A DNA stretch of 64,000 nucleotides from Cryptomeria japonica. Its lineage: Eukaryota > Streptophyta > Pinopsida > Cupressales > Cupressaceae. The notes under the pieces were generated by a model. That model saw only the letters and a list, made by a program, of their open reading frames with translations, had not been told where the DNA came from and made no database searches. The position numbers and the translations under genes were made by a program. Below are positions 44,907-55,862 of this stretch, piece by piece. The stretch covers positions 648,435,420 to 648,499,419 of the forward strand of contig NC_081405.1 in the NCBI RefSeq assembly GCF_030272615.1. Direction: 5' to 3'. Within the stretch, counting starts at the first letter, position 1. Each line of letters opens with the position of its first letter.

Positions 44907-45340
44907 ATCCAAACACAACTGGTGGAGCATTATTTCTTGGAGGAAGCCTTGTTTCATGGAGTAGCAAGAAGTAGAGTTGTATATCTTAGTCTCCTGCTGA
45001 AGCTGAGTATGTTGCAGCTTATATAAATTGTACCTAGGCTATCTAGATGAGACACATTCTGGAAGGATTCAAGATGAAGATTTTAGATCTGGTAAAGATC
45101 TTATGTGAAAATACCAGTGCCATAAATAATTCAAAGAACCTTGTTTTGCATACACGAACCAAGCATATTGAATTGAAGTATCATTTATTGAGAGAAAAAG
45201 TGCAGAGTAAAGATGTGATATTGGAGCATGTTTCTACCAAGGAGCAGCTTGCAAATATCTTTACTAAACCTCTGCCTAAGACAACTTTTGAGTATCTTAG
45301 AAGTTAGCTAGGGGTTGTACCCCTTCATGAGGTCAATTGA
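44905..45340 (+). pseudogene. Ty1/copia RNase H fragment (5' truncated)
   Basis: The frame carries TTGGALFLGGSLVSWSSKK, SPAEAEYVAA, then, after two stops, MRHILEGFKMK, NNSKNLVLHTRTKHIELKYH, STKEQLANIFTKPLPK and FEYLRS, ending near the TGA at 45338-45340. This is the end of a copia RNase H. Nothing upstream of 44905 belongs to it, so the rest of the element is missing. Confidence 0.88.
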
Positions 45341-45417
45341 GCATGATGTAGACTACATCACTCCTGGAGCTACTTGCAGAATTTTATAGCAAGATTGGTG
45401 TAGAGTGGAGTTATTCC

Positions 45418-45677
45418 AAAGGGGGAGCATCAAGTTGTAGGTTGATGATGGTTAACAGTGAAATTTGACATTACATGTTTTACTTTCACTTTGGCATTGT
45501 TGTCAAAGGGGGAGAATAACTATATGATTATGAGAATAATTGTATGATTGATCTATAGCTAGTTACTAGCTGAATACAAGGAGAGTACATGGTAAAATGT
45601 AAACCAGGGTTCCTATTCACAATCATAGAAATCAAGGGTATTGATACTTGTATTGCCATCAATGCCAAAGGGGGAGA
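45418..45677 (+). other. Three polypurine tracts before a copia LTR
   Basis: AAAGGGGGAG boxes lie at 45418-45427, 45505-45514 and 45667-45676. The last abuts the LTR. The middle box follows TTGGCATTGTTGTC and the last follows TTGCCATCAATGCC. Confidence 0.75.
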
Positions 45678-45678
45678 T

Positions 45679-47052
45679 TGTTGGTATTTGCATGATGATT
45701 GTATTAATGAAATGTTATGTTGTCATTGATTTCTATTAATTGGTAATGATGTTGTTATAATGTTGTTAAATTGCAACCAGTATGTGATCTTGTGAAGGAA
45801 ACCAGTATTACAAGAGAAGAAGTGAGATCAATCGATAGATCCTACCTGTTGATATGATAAACCATAACTGATGGAGTTTGGTGAATTGTTTGTATTGGTT
45901 TATGATCTAATGATGAGCAGTAATAATTATGGCATGTATGCATGTTGTATGAGAAGAGTTTCAAATGGTTTTTATCTTGGGAATGAGAAAGTTCAAAGCA
46001 TGTAATGCAAACCACATGATGAGTTATAGTGTTTGATGAAGCAGTGATCAAGGAGTGGTCAAGAACATCTTGAATGATGTGCCATGATTGTTATGTAATC
46101 CAATGGTCATACTTGAACCGATTTGTTTGTAATCTCTCTAAGAAAATTAGGTTTGTGATGTGTTACCGACCTATTGTTTTGTTTACAAGGTCGATGAGTT
46201 GTTTTGTTGAAGAGTTGGCAATTTGTAGTTGATAGTGAGAGTGTGGTTGCCGAACCAAATGATGTATCTACAGTTTGTGTAAGGGTAGATAGGAGCATGA
46301 AAAGGATATGAACAAGCAAGTGTAGTGCTATTCAAATAGATCAAAAAACCCCTGTTGTTTTCTAACAATTACAACACTTAAATCCCCTAACTGAGTATGC
46401 TCTAACAAGCTTAGTGTTATCTAGATCCTCTAACCAGGCGCTCCATTATCTTGGATTTCAGATCCTCTACTGAGGTTACTCCTAATAGAGTATTTCTTAT
46501 AATAGGGCATTATAGTCAATCCCTTAACTGGGTGGTCCCTAACAGGATATGTTCTTAACATGACTTTTGTAAAGCTTTAACAGGTTTGGCTCCTAATAGG
46601 GTGAACTTTAGAGGAGTTTAGGATACTTGTGGGTATTCATCCCCACTGTGGTTTTTCCCATTTGGGTTTCCACGTCAAAAATATTGTGTCAAGTGGTGAA
46701 TGTTTTTGTGGTTATGTTTACTATGGTTGAATTGCTTAACTGCTAAATCCACTTTGATATGTTGTGTTAACCGACAACAATTTGAAATATGTTTTACTTA
46801 TGTTAGTAAAGTATTTAGATGTTTCAGTTAAAAGGTTTTGTGAGTTACAAAGATGTTTTACTATTAATTTGTTATAACAATCAACTGGTTTAACTTATCA
46901 ATAATATTGCATTTCTAGTTCAGTGTTTAACTTGTCAGTTTAGAGTTTGCATTGAGAGGTTGATTTTGAGATTGGTGAAAGTTTATGTTAGTTTAATATC
47001 TATTGATTCACCACCCCCTCTCTTAGTATTTGACCGAGTCCTTATTCTTTCA
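45679..47052 (+). mobile_element. Copia 3' LTR
   Basis: Begins TGTTGGTATT after the polypurine tract and ends near TTCTTTCA (47045-47052), after a pyrimidine block CACCACCCCCTCTC that marks the ends of all the copia LTRs here. It carries the CCCACTGTGG/TTTTTCCC block near 46650. The right edge is approximate because no 5' LTR is available. Confidence 0.7.
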
Positions 47053-47059
47053 TCATACC

Positions 47060-48073
47060 ATCAAGCCTCGGGAGAGATGTCTACTAGGACATATCCTTTA
47101 GTGGTCCTAACCGTCCAGCTTGGAACATAATATGCCTTGGCCGACTCTCTTATGAGCATAGGATCTACAAAAACATTGGGCATCACTAGTTTGCCAAGGT
47201 TTAGTGTCCAGGGGTTGCACACTAGGATAGCCTTGTCTCTGTTTCCATAGAATGAATGAAAAATGTCCCAACCCCTTTCGTTGGTGAAGACATCCCTACA
47301 CCCTTCCTCTTTGTCATTGAAGACAGTCCTTAGATGATCCTACATTGTGGGTCCTTCAAATAATTGCAACAGGTCTTGGGATAGGCTCCTAGTCTGTCTG
47401 GTTTCCCTCCATACGATTTCTTCCAATCTCTATTCAACCTCTTGTTGCAACTCTTCAGGGGTTGTGGCAGGAGCAAGAGGAGAAGTAGGCTCTACTGGTG
47501 GCTTCTCCACCTAAGTTGATGACTCCCCTTTGGATGCCTTCCTAGAGCGCTTTGCAGGCTTGGGGGTCTTTTCTTTTGTTTGAGTAGCCTCTTTGGCTGG
47601 CTCTTTAGGGTTTTCTCCTTGTGGGATTGGCTTTTGAGGAATTGGGTTTTCCTTAGTAGATGGATTAACTAGAGTAGGAGCATCATGTGTAGGGGAGGGG
47701 GTTTCAACAAAGGTTGCATCAGCTGAAGACTTCTTAGTGCTCTTCCACTTCTTTGGAGTGGGCTTCCTTGTTTTAGGAGTTGGAGAGGGCTCATCTAAAT
47801 ATTCACTATCAGAAATGATAGTGACGGTCTTTGAGATGGTTTTCCTTTTTCTCTTTGTGGCCTTCTCTTTAGAAGAGGAGCTAGCTTCCACATCCTTTGA
47901 TACTTGTGGGGGGTTCTAGGGCTTGGTTGCACATAAGGGACACCTACAATTTCTTTCACGGGGGGAACTATATCTAGAGGTGTAGCCTCAGTTATGGAAA
48001 TTGAGGAGCTTGCCTCAGTTATGTGGGCTTTCTTGGTAGCAGGGGTAGCAGATTGCTCAACAAGGGATGCCAT
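47060..48073 (-). pseudogene. Relative of the unknown 4409-8246 ORF, N-terminal part
   Basis: From ATG 48073 the minus strand encodes a low-complexity Pro/Lys/Ser/Thr-rich start (48073-47510, one frameshift near 47880), then, past two stops, RDVFTNERGWDIF, RDKAILVCNPWTLNLGK and MPNVFVDPML, ending near 47060 where the copia LTR begins. The CNPW/NLGK/PNVFV block lines up with the ORF at 4409, with about half the residues identical over a 30-residue core. The remainder is missing, so this copy was cut by the copia insertion or a deletion. The function is unknown. Confidence 0.6.
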
Positions 48074-48469
48074 CTTAACAATTTGGATTGATTAAAATAT
48101 TGGAAAGAAAATGCAAGAGTAAATCTAGCAACTTCTAGGGAAAACATGCATGCAACTCAAGATATTACTGTAACAGTTTGATAATGCACACAAGTAGGAA
48201 AAAAGAACTTATTGGTTTTCTCTTGAACTAAAAATGGTGGGAAGCACGCTGGAATGCTGAAATTCACCTTATTTCTCGCTCTATGCTTCTCTGAATTTTC
48301 TTTGGATGCAAGGTAAGAAAGAATGCCATTGAATTTTTAATTTATTATGACGCCAATAATTCATTTGTATTGGATAGAGGTACTCATTGGCACCAATTTT
48401 GAATTTCATCCGTCAATCTAGCAGTTGATGATCAGGATTGCTCATTGGCCTTCCCTGAATAATGATGTG
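48074..48469. other. Upstream region of the minus-strand ORF, no gene
   Basis: AT-rich and unique in this window. It may hold the promoter of the ORF read from 48073 leftward, but I cannot identify a convincing TATA box. Confidence 0.3.
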
Positions 48470-51050
48470 GAATTATCTTAAATTTTCTCATGTCAAATTA
48501 CAATTTCATACTCCATGGAGCCTCCATGGCCATCCTAACTTTCTCTGTGGGATAAGCTTTTGTTGTAATCTTCCTTTGTTTTACTTATCCCATGGTGTCA
48601 CTACCCATTCCTTCTATCTTCATGGGATAAGCTTCTATTTTCTTTCTTTGGAGATCTTATCCCACGTTGATCTTAACCCTTCATTTCTCCTTTCACCTAC
48701 AAGCCCCTTTCTTTGATTTTTTTATCATCCATAGGATAAGCTTTTGAACTAGTGTTTTCTTATCCGAGAGCATCTTTCTTATCCTCGCGAGGACGCATGA
48801 GATAAGGTTTTCTCTTATTTCCCCTTCACAATTCTTATCCTGCGATGCACCTTTGAGTTTCATAGTTGTTCTGGATCTTTGTTGCCCCACAAGATAAGCC
48901 CTTTTACCTTTTTCTTAAGTATTTTTTTATCCCAAGACTCTTTTCTTATCCTTGCGGGGATGCGTGGGATAAGAAAAGCATTGCATCCTTCATTATTGAG
49001 TCATCTTGCATTGCCTTGTAATGCTATTCTAGTGGCATGGAAATCCTGTGGGATAAGCTTTTGTTGTAGTTTTCCTTTGTTTGACTTATCTCGTGTTGTC
49101 ACTAGCCATTCCTTCTATCTTCATGGGATAAGATTCTATTTTCTTTCTTTGGAGATCTTATCCCACGTTGACCTTAACCCTTCCTTTTTCCATTCTCCTG
49201 CAAGCTCCTTTCTTTGTGTTTTTATCATCCGCATGATAAGCTTTTGAACTAGTGTTTTCTTATCGCAAAGAATCTTTCTTATTCATATGAGGATGTGCGG
49301 GATAAGGTTTTCTCTTATTTCCCCTTCACAATTCTTATCCTGCGATGCACCTTTGAGTTTCACCATTGTTCTGGATCTTTGTTACACCATGAGATAATAC
49401 CTTTTACCTTTTGCTTAAGTATTTTGTTATCCCAAGACTCATTTCTTATCCCCATGGGGATGCACAGGATAAGAAAAGGATTGCATCCTTCATTGTTGAC
49501 TTATCCCACGTTTCCTAGTAATGCTATTCTAGTGGCATTGAAATCCTATGGGATAAGCTTTTGTTGTATTTTTTCTTTGTTTTACTTATCTCATGGTGTC
49601 ACTAGCCATTCCTTCTATGTTTGTGGGATAAGCTTCTATTTTCTTTCTTTGGAGATCTTATCCTGCATTTATCTTAACCCTTCCTTTCACCTTTCATGTG
49701 CAAGCCCCTTTCTTTGTGCTTTTATCATCCGTGGGATAATCTTTTGAACTAGCATTTTCTTATCTGGGAGCATCTTTCTTATCCCCATGGGGATGCACAG
49801 GATAAGTCTTTCTCTTATTTCCCCTTCACAATTATTATCCTGCGATGCACCTTTGAGTTTCACCATTGTTTGGGATCTTTTTTGCCCCATGGGATAAGCC
49901 CTTTTACCTTTTACTTAAGTATTTTATTGTCCTGGGACTCTTTTCTTATCCCCACAGGGATGCATGAGATAAGAAAAGCATTGCATCCCTCATTATTGAC
50001 TTATCTTGCATTTCCTTGTAATGCTATTCTAGTGGCATGAAAATATTGCGAGATATGACTCCCTTTATATTCAAGTCAGCCCTTATCCTACAGCCATTTC
50101 ATAGTGTTCCTGGTTCATTGTGGGATAAGCTTTTACCACTTTTTTTCTTCAACCGCTTCTTATCCCACATTTCTCCTTTCTCTCTTTGTAGTTGTCACGC
50201 AATAAGGGCTCCTTTGTAATTATTTCTTTCTTCTTATCCAAGGGGGTTGAAATTCACATTGAAACCGCTTGAAGGATAAGGAATAGGCGGAGCTTCCTTT
50301 TGAAATATTATCCCGCATGACCGAGTTACTTGGGGTCAACATTTAAGTGATCATTTAGAAAACATGAAAAACTTCATGGTTTAAGTGGTCATGCACGAGG
50401 CCTTCCTAGGAAATAAAGGACTTAAGACCTGGGTTTTTTTAGCAATACTTAAATCCCCTTTGTCACTTTAGAAATTCATATTCTCTGAAGCTCCTTCGGC
50501 CATCTTAGCTATCTCTACAAGATAATCTTCTATTGTAGATTTTCCTTGTTTTATTTATCCCATGATGTCATTTACCCCTTCTTCTATCCTTGCATGATAA
50601 TCTTTTATGTGTTTTACCTTGGAAGCCTTATCCTGTGCTGCTCCTAGCCTTCTACCTGCAAGCCCTTTTCCATTATGTTCCTACCATCTGTGGGATAAGC
50701 CTTTGAACTAGATTTGTATTATCCCACAATACTCCTTTTATCCTCATGGGAACGTGTAGGATAATCTTTCCCTTATTTCCATCTTATAACTCTTATCCCA
50801 CAACCATCTCTAAACAAGAGGAACACATCGTGGGATAAGACTTCCTCTTCTTTCCTTAAACACTCTTATCCCATGGTGCACCTTTGACTCTTACCTGTTG
50901 ATCTTTCATTCACCTTTGTTGTGGATCTCTTCTCCCCGCAGGATAAGCCCTTTTACCCTTTTCTTAGTTATTTTCTTATCCTGCGACTCTTTTCTTATCC
51001 CCGTGGGAATGCGTGGGATAAGAAAATCATAGCATCTTTCTTAGTTGAGG
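48470..51050 (+). repeat. About 500-bp satellite packed with GGATAAG/CTTATCC motifs
   Basis: GATAAGCTTTTGTTGTA occurs at 48551, 49052 and 49552, giving periods of 501 and 500 bp. Three units run to about 50050, and a more diverged region with the same vocabulary continues to 51050. In the unit 49051-49550 I count about 14 matches to GGATAAG or its complement, mostly alternating in orientation. Pairs such as CTTATCC...GGGATAAG around 48945-48975 can fold into hairpins. The open frames on the plus strand (for example 48879-49247) follow the repeat and are not called as genes. Confidence 0.9.
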
Positions 51051-51235
51051 GTTAGTTTAGGATCATGGGGGGCCAAAAAGTGGCGATGTGAAAAAAATAA
51101 GCCTTTTCCACTCGCCTAAAAATGCAAAAATTTGTGTTGACTTTTTGCTTGGCCTGGGTGGCAGTACATCTTGGCATGGTAAACACCTAGGCAAATCGGA
51201 TATCCTATTTTAATAGGTAATTTTAAATTAAAAAT
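51051..51235. other. Start of a region marked by GATATCC motifs
   Basis: AAATCGGATATCCTATTTTA near 51193 recurs at 56318 as TAATCGAATATCCTATTTTA in the same orientation. Further GATATC-type boxes are at 51398, 51485 and 56427. Confidence 0.5.
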
Positions 51236-51375
51236 AAATTATATATTATATAATATATAATATATTATTATATTATATATTATATAATACATAATATATT
51301 ATCTAATATTATATTATATAATATATTATTATATTATATAATATAATATAATATTATATAATATATTGTTATTTT
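51236..51375. repeat. AT-only low-complexity block
   Basis: About 140 bp of TATATTATATAATA-type sequence, with only one or two non-AT bases. Confidence 0.95.
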
Positions 51376-51415
51376 AAAATAATTTAACTATAAAAATCAG
51401 ATATCCGATTTCTTT

Positions 51416-51469
51416 GAGACTATAAAAGAGGACTGTGACAGCCCATGGGTTATTTTTTACCCATGGGCT
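51416..51469 (+). promoter_or_regulatory. TATA box and perfect hairpin upstream of the six-exon gene
   Basis: CTATAAAAGAG at 51419-51429 is a good TATA box. About 15 bp further is a perfect 11-bp inverted repeat, AGCCCATGGGT (51440-51450) and ACCCATGGGCT (51459-51469), with an 8-base T-rich loop. The ATG of the next gene is at 51731. Confidence 0.55.
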
Positions 51470-51730
51470 ATGCAATTTCAAGCAAATCTGATATCCTGTT
51501 GGACCTGATATCTGATTTTGTGACCCAAATTTGCAAAAAAATCCAATAAAAGGCAGGATTTTTATTGTTTTTCATCATTTTCATTCAAAGTTTTGCATTT
51601 TTTTTAATGTTTATTTGGTATTTCATTCAAAATATGTTTTTTTCATGAAAACTAGGTATTTTTAAATCAAATACAAAATTGTTCAAATTTGTTAACTAAA
51701 TTCAATTGTTTACATTCAATTAGGTTAAAA

Positions 51731-53678
51731 ATGGGGGATAATAGTGAAAAGATTGATCAACCACAACCACAACAACAAAACTCTCTTGCACAAAAACCTC
51801 CTTTGCCAAACCCCCCATCAATTGAGGATTTAATTGCACAAAATTTGAACCAATTGATGGGGATTATAGATGTTTATCATAGGATCTATCTCTTGAATCC
51901 ATTGTTTGATCCCCTCACATCCATCATAAAGAGTATAGAAATCATCACTGAGGAGCACAATGTCGCTCTTTTGTGGTGAGATTCTATGAGGGAACAATAT
52001 GTGTCCTTATAGGAGATCAAGGATCTCGAGATATCCAAAGACGATATCGCCGCATTGTTTGTGAATTCCGACACTGGTCAACCCGTAGACCCCCCCTCAA
52101 GAAAAACTTTCTATTAAATGGTGCACAAATGATGATATTGTGAAAAAAATTTAGGATCGTTGGTGGATGGTTTTTGATAAACCACCCAACAACAATCTTG
52201 ATGTCCCCTTTTACTTCATCAAAAAGTTGTATGCTAAATTTTTTTAGGAGAACATGTGAATTACTTTGACATCCGACCTTTCCAAGGTGTGGGTTTAGGT
52301 ATGACCCAAAATAGACCTGGGGTAGTTAGAGTAGTCTAGGGCCCATATGTCCCCCCTCCTCTTGTTGATCCCCGACCTCTAGTGCAGCATCTAGATATCA
52401 TTTGTGAGGCAATATCATAGACCATATTGGTTATTCACTCTTTGAGTAACCTTTTGGTTTCTTAGGTTGGGGCAGTACCTCAACCTTCTTTTGATGGTAG
52501 CGGTGCATCTGGTGGCACTGACACATCCTCCTCAGCTCCACACATTTGTGTGAAACATAGTTGTGTCATGTGTGGGCACCCATGCTTGGTTCTAGTTGGA
52601 CAACCTATTGATCCTCCTATGCACACTATAGATTATGAGGTGCATGAGATGCACGATGCACTAGATATTATGATAGGGATTGGAGGATACCCTAGAGAGT
52701 CCTCGCATGCTAGAGGTGAGGAGGCACCTTCATCATACATTGATGATGTAGTGGTAAGATTTGTATTTTCACAGTTCATTCTATATTTTAAATGAATATT
52801 TATAATCTAGATAATATTAAGTACTAATTTTTATTTATATAGTCTATTTAATAGTTGATGACAGAGGAGGAGTTGACACAGATCTAGGGGGAACCTTGAT
52901 GACCATTTCATTTAGCCTTGATAGCTTTAGGGTACAAATATTATTGCACCTAATCATTTGTATTTTATTGTACATACATACTCATCATTTATATTGGTAT
53001 TAATTAGATTATGTAGTAACTTGCATGTATATCTTATTTTACTCTTGTAGGGCACAAGTAGCGCGAGTGAGGGGCTGTGTGATTCAGGATCTGGTAGTGC
53101 AGTTGGAGACAAGGGAAAGGTAATTTAATGAAAATATGATTGAATGAATAGTTTAAATAACTTATAATGATTATACACATCTAGATATAGATTGATAGTT
53201 TCACATACTTGTTGTGTATATGTACCAAAAATTCTTGGCTTCACATCCTTGTTGACTACACCCACTATACCCAAAGATGAAGAAGAAGAAGAGATTCCTC
53301 AGGTACATATGTTTATTTTTATTTTTTTTTAGTAGATATAATCCATTATTATCAGTGACAAATATATGCTAACTTGTATCAATGTCATGTTTGTGAACAT
53401 ATGTAGGTTGTGTATGAAAATATTGAAAACATACCTCCTCTACTGAAGACATACATCAAGAGTCCTCCAAAGCGGAAGAGAAAACATGGAGATGAGGTAA
53501 ACAAGAATAGTTTAATTATATTTCATTTTTATGTTAACTTTTTGAATGTGAGTTATATAATGTAACTAATCTTAATCGTGGTTTATTTTTTCTTGTGTAG
53601 GATCCTTCAGAGCCAAGCAGTGTGGTGAAGAGGATTGATTTTGATGATCCATCAGTAGCTCAAGATACAACTTTATAG
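51731..53678 (+). pseudogene. Decayed six-exon gene, function unknown
   Basis: From ATG 51731 exon 1 runs to 52753 with many stops. It starts MGDNSEKIDQPQPQQQN and contains IEDLIAQNLNQLMGI, ISKDDIAALFVNSDTG and, near 52255-52310, YFDIRPFQGVGLGMTQNRPG. Canonical introns separate exon 2 (about 52854-52931), exon 3 (53051-53119, GTSSASEGLCDSGSG), exon 4 (to 53302), exon 5 (53407-53496, PPLLKTYIKSPPKRKRKHGD) and exon 6 (53601-53678). Exons 3, 5 and 6 keep phase 0. PPKRKRK looks like a nuclear localisation signal. It may be a transposon-borne gene, but I do not recognise the family. The splice sites are better preserved than exon 1. Confidence 0.5.
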
Positions 53679-54294
53679 ATAGTTTTGGGATGCTTACATG
53701 TCTAGTTGGCATGTATATTTTGTATATGAACATACATTCACGTATATAGACATACATTTTGTTTGAGTTGGCATTTATGCCATATCTATGTATATATATA
53801 CACTTGTAATCATTTGACATTTTCATATATATAGAAGTTGATATTTGATCATATAAATTGTTGCTCATGTGTGCATGGTGTTATCATTTTAAACTTTAAT
53901 CTTCAATCCAATAATTAACAATGGTTAATAATGGTTATTTAATGAACAATACAATTCATTTCATTTCATCATAAGTGTTGTTTGTATAATCTGCAGATTA
54001 TATATAATTCATTTCATCTAAATCGTAAGTGTTAAATTTGGTTGCCTTTGGAAACTTCACCAAATTTAATGACCTCCTTGCTCATTAGGCCTCCACGTAG
54101 TCAAATTTGGAAGAAAAGTGTTTTGATGGATTATCAATGTAAATAAGGTGAAATATAATCATTTTTTATGTAATAAGGTCATCTAGACCAATATTTGTTA
54201 TGTCTAGTCATAGGTTACTCATATTAGAAAAATTACTCAAGATTGCTCAAAAGTTGTAAAAAGTGAATGGGGGATTCATGTGTCGAAATGATTC
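53679..54294. other. Non-coding
   Basis: AT-rich DNA with no gene or repeat that I can support. Confidence 0.4.
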
Positions 54295-54945
54295 ATCTCA
54301 ATTTTTCAAGATTCCCTATGATTTTATTAGGGCAACACTTTATTAGTTGGCAAAAAAATCGTTAGTCTCATTCAATCAAATGTTGTTGCATGGCCAATTT
54401 CTCATTTTTCTCGTCATGTTCACAAACCGTCAGTTCTGACATGTCTAGTTAGGCATTCTTACCCTATGTATGCTCCTATTTTTTCCCCCCCACTCGGTTG
54501 AATTCTTAGGGTCATACCCTATTGGTGTCATCCCTTGAGCACCCTAACTGTTAAAAATTGTCAAACTTTTACGGGCCCTAACTCAAAATCTATGGCACCT
54601 GCAAATGATCTATTTGAACCTACGAGGCCAAGAGAGGGGTCCCTACAAAATCCTATCTCAGTTTTTCAAATTTCCCTATAGTTTTATTAGGGCAGAATTT
54701 TTTTATTTGGCAAAAAAATCATCAGTCTTGTTCAACCAAATGTTGTCACTTGGCCAATTTCTTGTTCTACTTGTCGTGATCATGAACCGTCAGTTCTGAC
54801 ATGCCCAGTTAGGCATTCTTACCCTATGCATGCTCCTATTTTTCCTCCCCAACTTGGTTGAATGCTCGGGGTCATACCCTATCGGTATCGTCCCTTGAGC
54901 ACCCTAAGTGCGAAAAATTGTCAAACTTTGGCGGGCCCTTAACAT
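54295..54945 (+). repeat. 360-bp tandem duplication
   Basis: The block beginning ATCTCAATTTTTCAAGATTC at 54295 recurs exactly 360 bp later at 54655. Both contain CCTAT, TTTTATTAGGGCA, GGCAAAAAAATC, AACCGTCAGTTCTGACATG, GTTAGGCATTCTTACCCTAT and GGGTCATACCCTAT, and end in GGGCCC. About 12% divergence by eye. Confidence 0.93.
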
Positions 54946-55012
54946 CACAAAAAAATTTGTACAACATTGTTTAGCTTGATTCCAAGAAATTTTTGGGATG
55001 CAGTGTGTGGTC

Positions 55013-55862
55013 TCAGATGCTAATTCTTAATTTCAAAGCATCCTTTATATTGGGTGATACTTTAGAATTAGAGTGACAAAATTGTTGAATCTCCTTCTTC
55101 ACATTGTCAGTCAACATTCTATCAACATGTGGAAGACTCCCACCAAAAGCCCATAGATCATGTTGAAGTGGATCCTCAAGTCTTTGTCTTTGTGCAAGTG
55201 CTCTATCCAAAGTTTTATGGTTTATGTTCAAATCAAGAGAATTTTGTCTCATTTTATGAGCCTTCCTCAATTGATGGCTTACTAAGGAGGTTGTAATCAC
55301 TCTTCGAGCAACTCTCTTATCTCTTTCCAATAGAATTGAGAGCATCAAATAGATTTTTGGCAATAATAGAATTTCTCTCCATCTTCTTGTTCATACGAAT
55401 CTTCAACTTGTTTAACAATGGTCTCATCTTTATCATCTTTAGAAATTGAACAAAATTTTGGCATTGCTTGATCAAGGTCTTATTGCTAAAATTTTGGTCA
55501 AATTTTTTTGTAGCCCACAATTGAATGGTTCTTGTTGAGCTCTTGCTTTCAAGATTCGCAATAATGATCTCATCAATTTCAAGTAACCATTCTGGGGTTC
55601 TTGAAGGTCTTGGATTTGGAATTTGTCTTTCATCCATGAGAGGGTCTTCATTTTTGAAGTAATTACGTGTTACATAATGTTCACTTGGTTGAGAAATTCC
55701 ACCTTCAATGTCAAAGTTTTCCACATTTTCACCTCCAATGTCAAAATTTTCCACATGTTCACCTCCTATGTCAACATTTTCTACATTTTCACCTCTAATG
55801 CCAAAAAAAATCATATTTACAGCAGGATTATGGACACCTTCATTGTCAACTCCCAAATTTTA
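55013..55862 (-). pseudogene. Transposon-like ORF, family not established
   Basis: The minus strand from about 55862 reads an acidic repeat region (see 55711-55800), then PSRTPEWLLEIDEIIIANLE, STRTIQLWATKKFDQNF and KMERNSIIAKNLFDALNS. After a frameshift near 55320 it reads VSHQLRKAHKMRQNSLDL, LAQRQRLEDPLQHDLW and NSKVSPNIKDALKLR. The second half resembles the N-terminal part of transposase-like proteins found as repeats in plants, in which a core follows, but that core is absent because the sequence changes at 54950. The family assignment is inference. Confidence 0.45.
55711..55800 (-). repeat. 30-bp tandem repeat coding for a 10-residue repeat
   Basis: Units at 55711, 55741 and 55771, exactly 30 bp each, encode (minus strand) variations of GENVENFDI. 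A looser set of AACATTTTCAA-type repeats continues to 55985. Confidence 0.93.

Noticed and set aside
48462-49890. Plus-strand frames of 84-150 codons resembling Phe/Leu/Ser-rich membrane proteins
   Set aside because: They repeat with the 500-bp satellite unit and change frame between units. The composition reflects CTT/TTT-rich DNA.
48470-51050. CRISPR-like array
   Set aside because: The repeats are 500 bp with internal motifs in both orientations, with no constant repeat/variable spacer pattern, and the genome is eukaryotic.
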